Source of the DNA: JBNJGT01 sp964473285
Lineage (GTDB): Archaea > Nanobdellota > Nanobdellia > Woesearchaeales > JACJVW01
DNA: 5,823 bases
Direction of reading: 5' to 3'
Assembly: GCA_964473285.1 (NCBI GenBank)
Contig: CAYYOI010000074.1
Coordinates: forward strand, 1-5,823
The notes under the pieces are model-generated. The model ran no database searches, was not told where the DNA came from, and worked only from the letters and a program-made list of their open reading frames with translations. Numbering within the stretch: the stretch's first letter is position 1; every line of letters begins with the position of its first letter. Positions 1 to 5,823 of the stretch are shown here, piece by piece. A program made the position numbers and the translations under genes.

Positions 1-70
1 CTGTTGGTTTTTTCTATTAATTCAGGAGTAGTTAAAACTCATCGGAGATACTGAAGCCATATTCCACACA

Positions 71-78
71 TTTATATA
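71..78 (+). promoter_or_regulatory. TATA box of a leaderless promoter for the GH15-like gene
   Basis: The sequence TTTATATA is a close match to an archaeal TATA box. Its centre lies about 27 bases before the A of the ATG at 102, so transcription would start at or within a base or two of the start codon. No purine-rich ribosome binding site is present between the box and the ATG, which supports a leaderless message. The T-run at 8-13 further upstream could be the termination signal of a gene left of the window, but nothing else supports that. Confidence 0.65.
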
Positions 79-101
79 TCAAAAAAGTTATTGTTCTTGA
101 T

Positions 102-1250
102 ATGGAATCCTTCGCATCAACACGCAGTACACGGCTCGAGCGCTCATTTGAGAAGCTCGAGAGCCTGAGACGAATCAACGGCGGGTACCTTGCATCCCCA
201 AACCCAGGTAAACCTGATGGCACAGGCAGATACAACGTTTTCTGGCTTAGGGATATTATGTATGCAACCTATGCCAATGAATATCTCGGCAACTTCAATC
301 ACATGATAAAAAGCTTTGAACTTGTCATGACAATAATGCTGAAATACCGCCATAAGCTGCTGATAACCAAGATTCCAAAAGAACATGCCCTCCATGCCAG
401 GTTCCATCCAAACACATTAGAAGAGCTCTCCAGAGAGTGGGGACACCATCAGCTTGATGTGATAGGCCTTTTCTTGTACAAGACTGGAGATCTTATCAAG
501 AAAGGTCACCAGGTAATAAAGACAATGGAACAACGGGAGCTAATCCGCGATCTCATACAGTATGTCTTCACTTTCCGTTGGGAGACATATCCAGACTACG
601 GCATGTGGGAAGAAGGCCCAGAGATCCATTCCTCATCCCTTGCTGCAATCCTTGCAGGCCTTACTATGTGGCATGACGAAGGATACTATAACTACAAGTA
701 CAAGGAACTGGTCAATCTATCAAAGATTGTGCCTGTTTCAGACAGGTACTTTGAGACAGGTGAAAAAGCCCTAAAAGAGCTTCTGCCAAGGGAATCTGGA
801 ACACGAGACACCGACATGGCCCAGTTATCCCTCATCTGGCCTTACAATATAATAGAGATCAGTATGCAGGACAAGATCCTTTCAGATATAGAGAACCAGT
901 TGCTCCGGGAAAAAGGAGTCATAAGATACAAGGATGACTGGTACTTCAATTCCCAGGGCAAAGAAGCTGAATGGCCACTTGGTATTGCCTGGCTATCAAT
1001 TGTCCACAATAAGCTTGCATCAAGAAAGCACAACCAGGAAAGCATAGATCATCTCAGGAAAAGCAAGTCCTACCTTGAAAGGCTTGACAATCTCATGGTT
1101 GATGGCTGCATTCCCGAGCTCTACACAGAAGGTAAGCCAAACGATAATTGCCCGCTTGCCTGGGCACACAGCTTCCACATAATAGCCCTGCAATCCTTCA
1201 TAAATACAGTAGAGGAACTAAACGATCTGAATCTTGAAGGCATAACTTAA
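102..1250 (+). CDS. GH15-type (glucoamylase / phosphorylase kinase alpha-like) alpha-barrel protein
   Basis: This 382-residue protein resembles the (alpha/alpha)6-barrel family that includes GH15 glucoamylases and phosphorylase kinase alpha/beta subunits. Seen directly, in order: a substrate-pocket-like segment YNVFWLRD (residues 44-51), WEEG (169-172) followed by IHSSSLAA, a segment around IRYKDDWYF (274-282), EWPLGIAWL (290-298), PELYTEG (338-344) and PLAWAHS (351-357). In GH15 enzymes the acid and base are glutamates in the WE and PE(Q/L)Y regions; E170 or E171 and E339 sit where these are expected, so hydrolysis of an alpha-glucan or oligosaccharide is plausible. There is no signal peptide, transmembrane segment or starch-binding domain, so it is probably cytosolic. 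It is shorter than typical bacterial GH15 enzymes (600 or more residues) and lacks their N-terminal beta-sandwich. The WEEG-IHSSS arrangement looks closer to the phosphorylase-kinase-alpha branch. The start is set by the TATA box about 27 bases upstream. The substrate is unknown. Confidence 0.85.
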   Translation: MESFASTRSTRLERSFEKLESLRRINGGYLASPNPGKPDGTGRYNVFWLRDIMYATYANEYLGNFNHMIKSFELVMTIMLKYRHKLLITKIPKEHALHARFHPNTLEELSREWGHHQLDVIGLFLYKTGDLIKKGHQVIKTMEQRELIRDLIQYVFTFRWETYPDYGMWEEGPEIHSSSLAAILAGLTMWHDEGYYNYKYKELVNLSKIVPVSDRYFETGEKALKELLPRESGTRDTDMAQLSLIWPYNIIEISMQDKILSDIENQLLREKGVIRYKDDWYFNSQGKEAEWPLGIAWLSIVHNKLASRKHNQESIDHLRKSKSYLERLDNLMVDGCIPELYTEGKPNDNCPLAWAHSFHIIALQSFINTVEELNDLNLEGIT

Positions 1251-1254
1251 TAAA
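1247..1254 (+). promoter_or_regulatory. TATA-like box for the argS operon
   Basis: TTAATAAA is centred about 26 bases before the argS ATG at 1277, the same spacing as the other two promoters in the window. It overlaps the stop codon of the GH15-like gene (1248-1250), so the whole 26-base gap between the genes is used as promoter. No ribosome binding site is visible in 1255-1276. The match to the TATA consensus is weaker than at 71-78, and read-through from the upstream gene is also possible. Confidence 0.45.
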
Positions 1255-1276
1255 GAACCCATCCGACCCTTAGACT

Positions 1277-2938
1277 ATGGATCACCGCAGGATAATCCAG
1301 GACCACATACAAGAACTTACAGGAGAAACATTAGAACTAGAGATACCAGATCCTTCATTAGGCGACTTTGCCCTGCCTTGCTTTCCACTCGCAAGAAAAT
1401 TGAAGAAGAATCCGGCAGAGATCGCTGAAAAGCTTGCAAAACAGGTCCAGCTTGGCGATGCCATAAGTAAGGTCGAAGTCAAAGGCCCATACCTCAACTT
1501 CTTCATCAACCAAAGAAAGCTCGCAGAACATATCCTTCCCATAAAGGAGGATTATGGAAAAAGCGAAGATACAGGTAAGGTGATCCTCTTAGAGTCCCCG
1601 AGCCCAAACACTAACAAGCCTCTTCATGTAGGTCACCTAAGAAACATCCTGCTTGGAGATTCCATGAAAAGGATTCTTGCTGCTGCAGGACATACCCCCT
1701 ACATTGTGAACATGGTGAATGATCGTGGAGTGCATATATGCAAATCAATGCTTGCCTACAAGAAATGGGGGAATGACACCCCTGAAAGTACAGGAAAAAA
1801 ACCAGACCATTTTGTAGGAGATTACTACGTTCTCTTCTCAAAGAACAAGACACCAGAGCTGGAAAAAGAAGCCCAGGATATGCTCGAGCAATGGGAAAAA
1901 GGAGATGAGGAAGTCATAGCACTCTGGAAAAAGATGAACAACTGGGTTCTCCAGGGCTTTGATCAGACATTTGAACGCCTTGATTTCAGGATAGACAAGA
2001 ACTACTATGAAAGTGAGATCTATCACAAGGGAAAAGAGATAATCATTGAGAACATAGGAAAAGTGTTCCAGGAAGAGGAGGATGGTTCAGTAGTAATCGA
2101 TCTTGAAGACAAGAATCTAGGAAAAAAGATAGTCCTCAGGGCAAACAAGACCGCTGTATACATGACCCAGGACATTTACCTTGCAAAACTGCGTCATGAG
2201 GACTTCAAATTTGACCATATGATCTACATCGTGGGAAACGAACAGAAATACCATTTCAATGTCCTCTTCGAGATATACCGACGGCTTGGTTATTCTTTTG
2301 CAGATGATTGCATCCATCTTGCTTATGGCATGATAGAGCTTCCTGAAGGCAAGATGAAATCCAGGGAAGGAACAGTGATTGACGCAGACGATCTGTTAGA
2401 TGAAGTATATGATCTCACGCAAGAAGAGATAGACAGGCGTTACGAGGATCTTACACCTGAAGAACGCAATCTAAGAGCCAATGCCATCTCAGAAGCAGCA
2501 ATACGGTTCTTTTTCCTCAAGTTCAACCCATTAAGAGATTTCGTATTCAAGCCAAGCGAGTCCATCTCTTTCGACGGAGAGACAGGGCCCTACATCCAAT
2601 ACACCCACGCTCGGCTCTGCTCAATACTTCGTAAAGGAGAAAAGCCGGCAGAGATCAACTGCAAGGCATTCAGGGAACAGGAGACAAAAGAGATCCTCAA
2701 GCTTATCAATGATTTTCCAGGGACAATAAAGGAGAGTGCAAGACGAAATGACCCATCTTTCATAGCCCGCTACCTGATTCGCCTCTCCCAGTTGACAAAC
2801 GAGTTCTACCACAAGTACCCTGTATTAAAAGAAGAGGATGTCATTCGCGATGCAAGGCTGGAACTGATTGACGCGACACGCAGGGTGATAAAGGAAGGAC
2901 TTGAACTTCTTGGCATCACAGCACTCGAGCGGATGTAA
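1277..2938 (+). CDS. argS: Arginyl-tRNA synthetase
   Basis: A complete class Ia synthetase of 553 residues, the normal length, that attaches arginine to tRNA(Arg) in the cytosol using ATP. Domains seen: the N-terminal Add-1 domain (about 1-85, with the DPSLGDFALPCF block at 25-36); the Rossmann catalytic core with the HIGH motif as HVGH (117-120) preceded by SPNTNKP; the KMSK loop as GKMKSREGT (358-366); the family block FDGETGPYIQYTHAR (432-446); and a C-terminal DALR-type helical anticodon-binding domain (about 440-553) ending in the usual hydrophobic L-G-x-x-x-L-E-R-M. The KMSK loop lacks the second lysine, while K114 sits just before HIGH; a lysine here is known to compensate in ArgRS enzymes. 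The SPNTNKPLH and KMKSREGTV forms recall, from memory, the subtype of Bacteroidetes and some other bacteria. It is the first gene of a probable three-gene operon. The ATG at 1277 fits the TATA-like box upstream. Confidence 0.97.
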   Translation: MDHRRIIQDHIQELTGETLELEIPDPSLGDFALPCFPLARKLKKNPAEIAEKLAKQVQLGDAISKVEVKGPYLNFFINQRKLAEHILPIKEDYGKSEDTGKVILLESPSPNTNKPLHVGHLRNILLGDSMKRILAAAGHTPYIVNMVNDRGVHICKSMLAYKKWGNDTPESTGKKPDHFVGDYYVLFSKNKTPELEKEAQDMLEQWEKGDEEVIALWKKMNNWVLQGFDQTFERLDFRIDKNYYESEIYHKGKEIIIENIGKVFQEEEDGSVVIDLEDKNLGKKIVLRANKTAVYMTQDIYLAKLRHEDFKFDHMIYIVGNEQKYHFNVLFEIYRRLGYSFADDCIHLAYGMIELPEGKMKSREGTVIDADDLLDEVYDLTQEEIDRRYEDLTPEERNLRANAISEAAIRFFFLKFNPLRDFVFKPSESISFDGETGPYIQYTHARLCSILRKGEKPAEINCKAFREQETKEILKLINDFPGTIKESARRNDPSFIARYLIRLSQLTNEFYHKYPVLKEEDVIRDARLELIDATRRVIKEGLELLGITALERM

Positions 2939-4153
2939 ATGATATTTGAGATACTCTTACTGGTCATACTCATCACAGGATCAGCATTTTTTGCAGGAGT
3001 AGAAACAGCCTTTGTTTCGATGAGCAACTTCCGCCTCCACCACCTGATACAAAAAAAAGAGAAAAAAGCACGTCTGATCAAAAAGCTCAAAGATGATTAC
3101 GACAGGCTGATAATAACCCTTCTGATTGGCAACAATTTTGTAAACATTGGCGCGAGTGCCCTTGCAACTGCGATATCCATAAATCTATTCGGATCAGCAG
3201 GAGTAGGTATTGCAACAGGAGTGATGACTTTCATAATACTAGTGTTCGGTGAGATAACCCCGAAAAATATCGCAATGGCACACAACGAGAAAATATGCCT
3301 CATGACAGCCCCTTTTGTCAACCTTCTTGTCAAGCTTTTTTATCCACTAAGTTTCATATTCCAGCACCTGACAAGATCTATAAGCGGGATTTTCCCAACA
3401 CGCAAGCGTCCTGAGATAACAGAGGATGAGATAAAATCAGTAATCAACCTTGGAGAAGAGCTGGGAGAGGTTGAAGAGGACGAAAGGGAAATGATCTATA
3501 ACATATTCAGGTTCTCTGATATGAAAGCAAAGGACATAATGGTTCCTTTCGATAAAGTATTCTATATCAATGAAGAAGACCCGGTATCAAAGATAATCCC
3601 CCGCGCAAACAGAAGAGGTTTCTCCAGGATACCTGTCTTCTCAAAAAAACACAATTCCCTGATAGGCATTCTCTATATCAAGGACATACTCAAGAATCTA
3701 CTAACAGACCTTACGGTAAAGGAACTCATGCGGCCAGCCATATTTGCTCCGGAAAAGATCTTCCTTGATAACCTGCTTCGCATACTGCAAAAGAAGAAAG
3801 TTCATTTTGCGATACTGAAAAAAGATGATGGATCTATTGCAGGCATACTTACCCTGGAGGATATCCTTGAGGAGATAGTCGGAGAGATATACGACGAGAC
3901 AGACATCGACAAGACCCACATCCGCAAGGTGGATGAGAACAATTACATCATCGATGGCAATACCACAATCTATGACCTAAACATGATATGTCATCTTAGA
4001 TTCAAGGGCAGAGAATACGAGACAATAGAGAATTTTCTCAAGCGACGTCTCAACAAGGAACTTGAGGAAAAGGATACCTATTCCACAAAAAAAGCAACCA
4101 TGTTGGTCGAAAGCACAAGCAAGCGATTGCTGATAAGGGTGAATATAAGATGA
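2939..4153 (+). CDS. CNNM/CorC-family membrane protein (DUF21, CBS pair, CorC_HlyC)
   Basis: A complete 404-residue member of the CNNM/CorC family (also annotated as hemolysin-related), known for Mg2+ and other cation efflux or homeostasis. Seen: a DUF21 membrane domain (about 1-155) with hydrophobic segments near 3-25, 57-80, 85-105 and 122-145, and the family motifs FFAGVETAF (17-25), LLIGNNFVN (61-69) and FGEITPKN (103-110). An acidic helical linker (160-195) follows, then two CBS domains (about 198-252, with RGFSRIPVF; about 260-318, with LTLEDILEEIVGEI), which in the family bind ATP, and a C-terminal CorC_HlyC domain (about 325-404). The gene begins directly after the argS stop (TAAATG, no gap) with no clear ribosome binding site or TATA box, so translation probably depends on reinitiation. 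It ends inside the next gene (ATGA). An A8 run at 3051-3058 encodes a basic stretch after the first helix. Transport direction and ion cannot be told from sequence. Confidence 0.95.
   Translation: MIFEILLLVILITGSAFFAGVETAFVSMSNFRLHHLIQKKEKKARLIKKLKDDYDRLIITLLIGNNFVNIGASALATAISINLFGSAGVGIATGVMTFIILVFGEITPKNIAMAHNEKICLMTAPFVNLLVKLFYPLSFIFQHLTRSISGIFPTRKRPEITEDEIKSVINLGEELGEVEEDEREMIYNIFRFSDMKAKDIMVPFDKVFYINEEDPVSKIIPRANRRGFSRIPVFSKKHNSLIGILYIKDILKNLLTDLTVKELMRPAIFAPEKIFLDNLLRILQKKKVHFAILKKDDGSIAGILTLEDILEEIVGEIYDETDIDKTHIRKVDENNYIIDGNTTIYDLNMICHLRFKGREYETIENFLKRRLNKELEEKDTYSTKKATMLVESTSKRLLIRVNIR
4137..4142 (+). promoter_or_regulatory. Ribosome binding site GGGTGA for the ureohydrolase-like gene
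   Basis: GGGTGA contains GGTGA, complementary to the 3' end of archaeal 16S rRNA, and lies 7 bases before the ATG at 4150. It sits inside the last codons of the CNNM gene. It fixes the start of the overlapping gene and contrasts with the absence of such a site before the three promoter-proximal genes. Confidence 0.7.
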
Positions 4154-4647
4154 TAGTCTCAGAATACAGTATTCCTTTCCCCCATAAGAAAGAAGGCAGC
4201 CTTGAACATGATAAGCTACTCATAAGAAAAGACGCAACAAAGGATATCTCCCAGTTTCTTACAGATAAAAGTCACAAGATGATCTATATCAGTGCGCACC
4301 ACAAAGAATTTCCTCAGACAGTTTTTCTTGGTACCCGCATGGCATACCCTAAAGGATATCAGGTGTTCAGCGATAAGGAGATGCTTATAGAAGGTGACCA
4401 TGAGATATGCGACTCAGTTATGATTGCAGCGCGCCAGGCAGAAAAAGCCCTTCTAGTGATAGATATGTCAATACTGGATCCTGTTTTCAGCAAACGTAAC
4501 GTCCCTTCTGAACAAGGAGGCCTAACACCCAGAGAGTTACAATACTATGTATACAGGATAAAGAATCTCTCCAACCTAAACCATTATATCATACAGGGTG
4601 AACCTAACAGCATGGCAACCATCATCCGCCATCTTTCAAAAGCTTAA
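4150..4647 (+). CDS. Small ureohydrolase-fold (arginase/agmatinase-like) protein, probably non-catalytic
   Basis: This 165-residue protein resembles the C-terminal half of the arginase/agmatinase/formiminoglutamase family, whose members are usually about 300 residues and use two Mn2+ ions. Best evidence: LLVIDMSILDPVF (101-113) against the family's S-F-D-I-D-x-L-D-P-A-F, followed at the right distance by GGLTPREL (123-130) and a final strand-like HYIIQGEPN (145-153) in place of the family's divVEvnP. MIYISAHH (44-51) aligns with the D-A-H-x-D strand. Metal ligands are largely gone: the DAHxD aspartates become S48 and K52 (H50 remains), the second Asp of DxD is S107 (D105 remains), and no GGDHS is present; the nearest counterpart is R26-K27-D28-A29-T30. 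The fold may therefore be kept for binding or a structural role. It overlaps the CNNM gene by ATGA with a good ribosome binding site and is the last gene of the operon. Function is unknown; calling it arginase would overstate the evidence. Confidence 0.8.
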   Translation: MIVSEYSIPFPHKKEGSLEHDKLLIRKDATKDISQFLTDKSHKMIYISAHHKEFPQTVFLGTRMAYPKGYQVFSDKEMLIEGDHEICDSVMIAARQAEKALLVIDMSILDPVFSKRNVPSEQGGLTPRELQYYVYRIKNLSNLNHYIIQGEPNSMATIIRHLSKA

Positions 4648-5492
4648 GGATCCATTGAAGTGATAAGGTCTATATAATTCCCTATAAGTCTCTTTGAAGG
4701 GACTTTCAGTCCTCCCACATTAGTCCATCTGTCTTTTTGATATATATCAGTTATTCCCTGCATTACAGGAACCTCTCTGCCACCTTTAATCCTATGCATT
4801 TCATAATTAGCATTTGGCCTCTGCAAGTTATGTCCTATCCCTTCCTGGCATTCCTCAGAAAGAGCCTGAACCTTGAGATCGAACAATTCCATGGCATCTA
4901 TGCCATAAGCTTTTTCAAGAATCTCATAGCCAACATTACCTATCTCCCGCGCCTTTTGAGCTGACTTTTCAAAAGCAGTAGAAGCAAGTTCATAAAGCTG
5001 AAGATATACAGGCATATCAAATAGCTTTTCAGTCCGTAAACCACTTGATGTCCTGCGTGGGATATATTTTGAAGGTTGTGCCTTGAATCTTGCAACACCA
5101 TCATACAATACCATCCTTTCAACTGGATTAAATAGATCCCTGGCCTCTTCAGGAAGATTTAGGAAAGCTGATCCATAATAGATCTTCTTTATATGATTAA
5201 ACCCTTCCCTCCTGGGCTTGACTATCTTCTCTGGTTTACTGCCTGGTTCCTCTTTCCATAAAGAAAGAAGCAGATCCTTATGGATACTGTCAGTCAGTAC
5301 TCCCCTGAATGGTTTTCCATATTGTTTTTTATAGTCATACTTGGCAGCTTCTACTATCTGATCTTCCAATTGCAGGTAATCCTTTGCATCAGGCTCATTT
5401 TCATGCACAGCAAAACGGCGGTAATTACTCACGATTTCCTGCCTGGCATCTTCCATCAATCGATTCATATCAGCATCAAGTGCAACCTTCAT
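4644..5492 (-). CDS. Unrecognised soluble protein, 282 residues
   Basis: I do not recognise this protein. It is soluble, rich in both acidic and basic residues, and has no signal peptide, transmembrane segment, Cys/His metal cluster or nucleotide-binding loop that I can see. The N-terminal third (1-80) looks helical and highly charged. A middle section contains basic PRREGF (93-98) and KYIPRRTSSGLR (142-153). A helical stretch follows (162-215), then a C-terminal part with glycine-rich turns (GIGHN, 218-222; IKGGREVP, 235-242; WTNVGGLKVP, 256-265), aromatic residues and an MDP end. The coding case rests on an uninterrupted frame of normal codon use and on the TATA box 26 bases before the ATG. 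The frame opens only 13 codons upstream and offers no other start. It is transcribed alone, convergent to the argS operon, and its stop overlaps the stop of the ureohydrolase-like gene. The overlapping plus-strand frames are Phe/Cys-rich and look like shadows. Confidence 0.85.
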   Translation of the reverse strand: MKVALDADMNRLMEDARQEIVSNYRRFAVHENEPDAKDYLQLEDQIVEAAKYDYKKQYGKPFRGVLTDSIHKDLLLSLWKEEPGSKPEKIVKPRREGFNHIKKIYYGSAFLNLPEEARDLFNPVERMVLYDGVARFKAQPSKYIPRRTSSGLRTEKLFDMPVYLQLYELASTAFEKSAQKAREIGNVGYEILEKAYGIDAMELFDLKVQALSEECQEGIGHNLQRPNANYEMHRIKGGREVPVMQGITDIYQKDRWTNVGGLKVPSKRLIGNYIDLITSMDP

Positions 5493-5514
5493 AACCTTAG
5501 GAAAACCACTCTCC

Positions 5515-5522
5515 TTTTTAAA
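5515..5522 (-). promoter_or_regulatory. TATA box of a leaderless promoter for the 282-residue protein gene
   Basis: On the minus strand this reads TTTAAAAA, preceded by an A-rich stretch (GTAAAAACA) that could serve as the BRE site for TFB. Its centre is about 26 bases before the ATG at 5492. A GGAG sits at the downstream edge of the box (about 20 bases before the ATG), too far to act as a ribosome binding site, and AAGG ends only 2 bases before the ATG, too near. A leaderless message is the simplest reading. Confidence 0.6.
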
Positions 5523-5816
5523 TGTTTTTACCTATGTTATCACCCAATAGTCGTTCCAGATCTTTGGAGCCTTTTTTAGTGAGATGGTGTGTGGCTATGT
5601 GTTCTGGACTTTTACCTTTGGAAGAAGGATTGCTGCGCCAACTTTTTCCTGGAGTCTTTTAGATATTAAGGAGCCTATAGGGTTCTTGCCCTTATAGATG
5701 ATAGTTTCTGTATGGATCTGTCTTGTTGTTTGGTCAAATTCTTCTTTTTTTATTCGTCTTTTCTTCAGAAGGAGTTTTTCTAAAAAATCTGCTTTAGGCT
5801 TCCAGCCTAAGGAAAG
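5518..5816 (-). pseudogene. Broken minus-strand coding remnant with one frame change and no start codon
   Basis: From 5816 down to the TAG at 5595-5597 the minus strand is open for 73 codons with codon use like the neighbouring genes. The product is basic, with segments such as EKLLLKKRRIKKEEF, YKGKNPIGSLISKRL and VGAAILLP, but the frame contains no ATG, GTG or TTG start and meets a stop at 5817-5819. A second frame, open from 5658 to the TAA at 5518-5520, reads GKSPEHIATHHL and then KGSKDLERLLGD before ending. A single one-base slip near 5613-5621 (after the CCA codon) would join the two into about 99 residues. This looks like the 3' part of a decayed gene, or of a gene broken by a sequencing indel. 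Other readings are two unrelated open stretches, or a C-terminal fragment ending naturally at 5595. I do not recognise the family. Its stop overlaps the promoter of the next gene. Confidence 0.4.
5782..5812 (-). terminator. Hairpin followed by T-run, possible minus-strand terminator
   Basis: Positions 5792-5800 and 5804-5812 form a 9-pair inverted repeat (CTTTAGGCT / AGCCTAAGG, one G-T pair) with a three-base loop. Read on the minus strand the stem is followed after four bases by TTTTTT (5787-5782). This would suit termination of a minus-strand gene entering from the right edge. It overlaps the beginning of the broken remnant, so the two calls partly compete. Archaeal termination depends mainly on T-runs, so the hairpin itself may not matter. 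Confidence 0.3.
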
Positions 5817-5823
5817 TTAGCAA

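Noticed and set aside
1..101. T-run at 8-13 as a terminator, or a coding region in the left flank
   Set aside because: A lone T6 without a visible upstream gene is not enough, and the minus-strand frame over 32-235 is antisense to the GH15-like gene with no support.
4150..4647. Calling this gene arginase or agmatinase
   Set aside because: Only H50 and D105 of the usual metal ligands can be placed, and the N-terminal half is missing, so catalysis is unlikely.
4686..4705. Inverted repeat AAGTCTC / GGGACTT with a six-base loop, as a terminator for the plus-strand operon
   Set aside because: The stem is short with a G-T pair, no T-run follows it, and it lies inside the minus-strand coding sequence.
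5280..5579. Plus-strand open frame of 99 codons over the start of the minus-strand gene
   Set aside because: Its product is rich in Phe, Cys, His and Ile in the way expected of an antisense shadow, and it has no promoter or ribosome binding site. The minus-strand gene explains the region better.
5541..5597. TAG at 5595-5597 read as pyrrolysine to extend the remnant
   Set aside because: Continuing in that frame gives only 20 codons of unremarkable sequence before another TAG, while a different frame has the gene-like sequence. A frame slip fits better.
1..5823. CRISPR arrays, tRNA or rRNA genes, insertion sequences, phage genes
   Set aside because: I saw no regularly spaced repeats, no tRNA-like cloverleaf, no transposase motifs and no terminal repeats. 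The only sizeable space without an intact gene is the last 330 bases.

Overview
The window reads as a compact, gene-dense stretch of a prokaryotic genome, most likely archaeal. The main reason is promoter layout. Three genes (starts at 102, 1277 and 5492 on the minus strand) have no ribosome binding site, but each has a TATA-like box centred about 26-28 bases before the ATG, the arrangement of leaderless archaeal transcripts. The internal operon gene at 4150 instead has a GGTGA-type ribosome binding site. The gene content (GH15-like protein, small ureohydrolase-fold protein, heavy AGA/AGG and ATA use) would suit a DPANN lineage such as Woesearchaeota, but that placement is a guess and no marker here proves it.

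Layout: 1-101 is intergenic sequence with the first promoter. 102-1250 (+) encodes a soluble (alpha/alpha)6-barrel protein of the GH15 glucoamylase / phosphorylase-kinase-alpha type. 1277-4153 (+) holds arginyl-tRNA synthetase (argS) followed with no gap by a CNNM/CorC-type membrane protein (DUF21, two CBS domains, CorC_HlyC domain). A 165-residue protein with the C-terminal half of an arginase/agmatinase fold follows at 4150-4647, overlapping the membrane protein gene by ATGA. On the minus strand, 4644-5492 encodes an unrecognised 282-residue soluble protein; its stop codon overlaps the stop of the ureohydrolase-like gene. The last 330 bases hold the promoter of that gene and an apparently broken minus-strand coding remnant (5518-5816) with one internal frame change and no start codon, plus a hairpin and T-run near the right edge.

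How the genes may work together: argS, the CNNM protein and the ureohydrolase-like protein are probably one transcription unit with translational coupling. No shared pathway is evident. The only thematic link is arginine (tRNA charging, and a fold family that normally acts on arginine or agmatine), but the ureohydrolase-like protein has lost most of its metal ligands and is probably not an arginase. The best candidates for something new are this degenerate ureohydrolase, the unrecognised 282-residue protein and the broken gene upstream of it.
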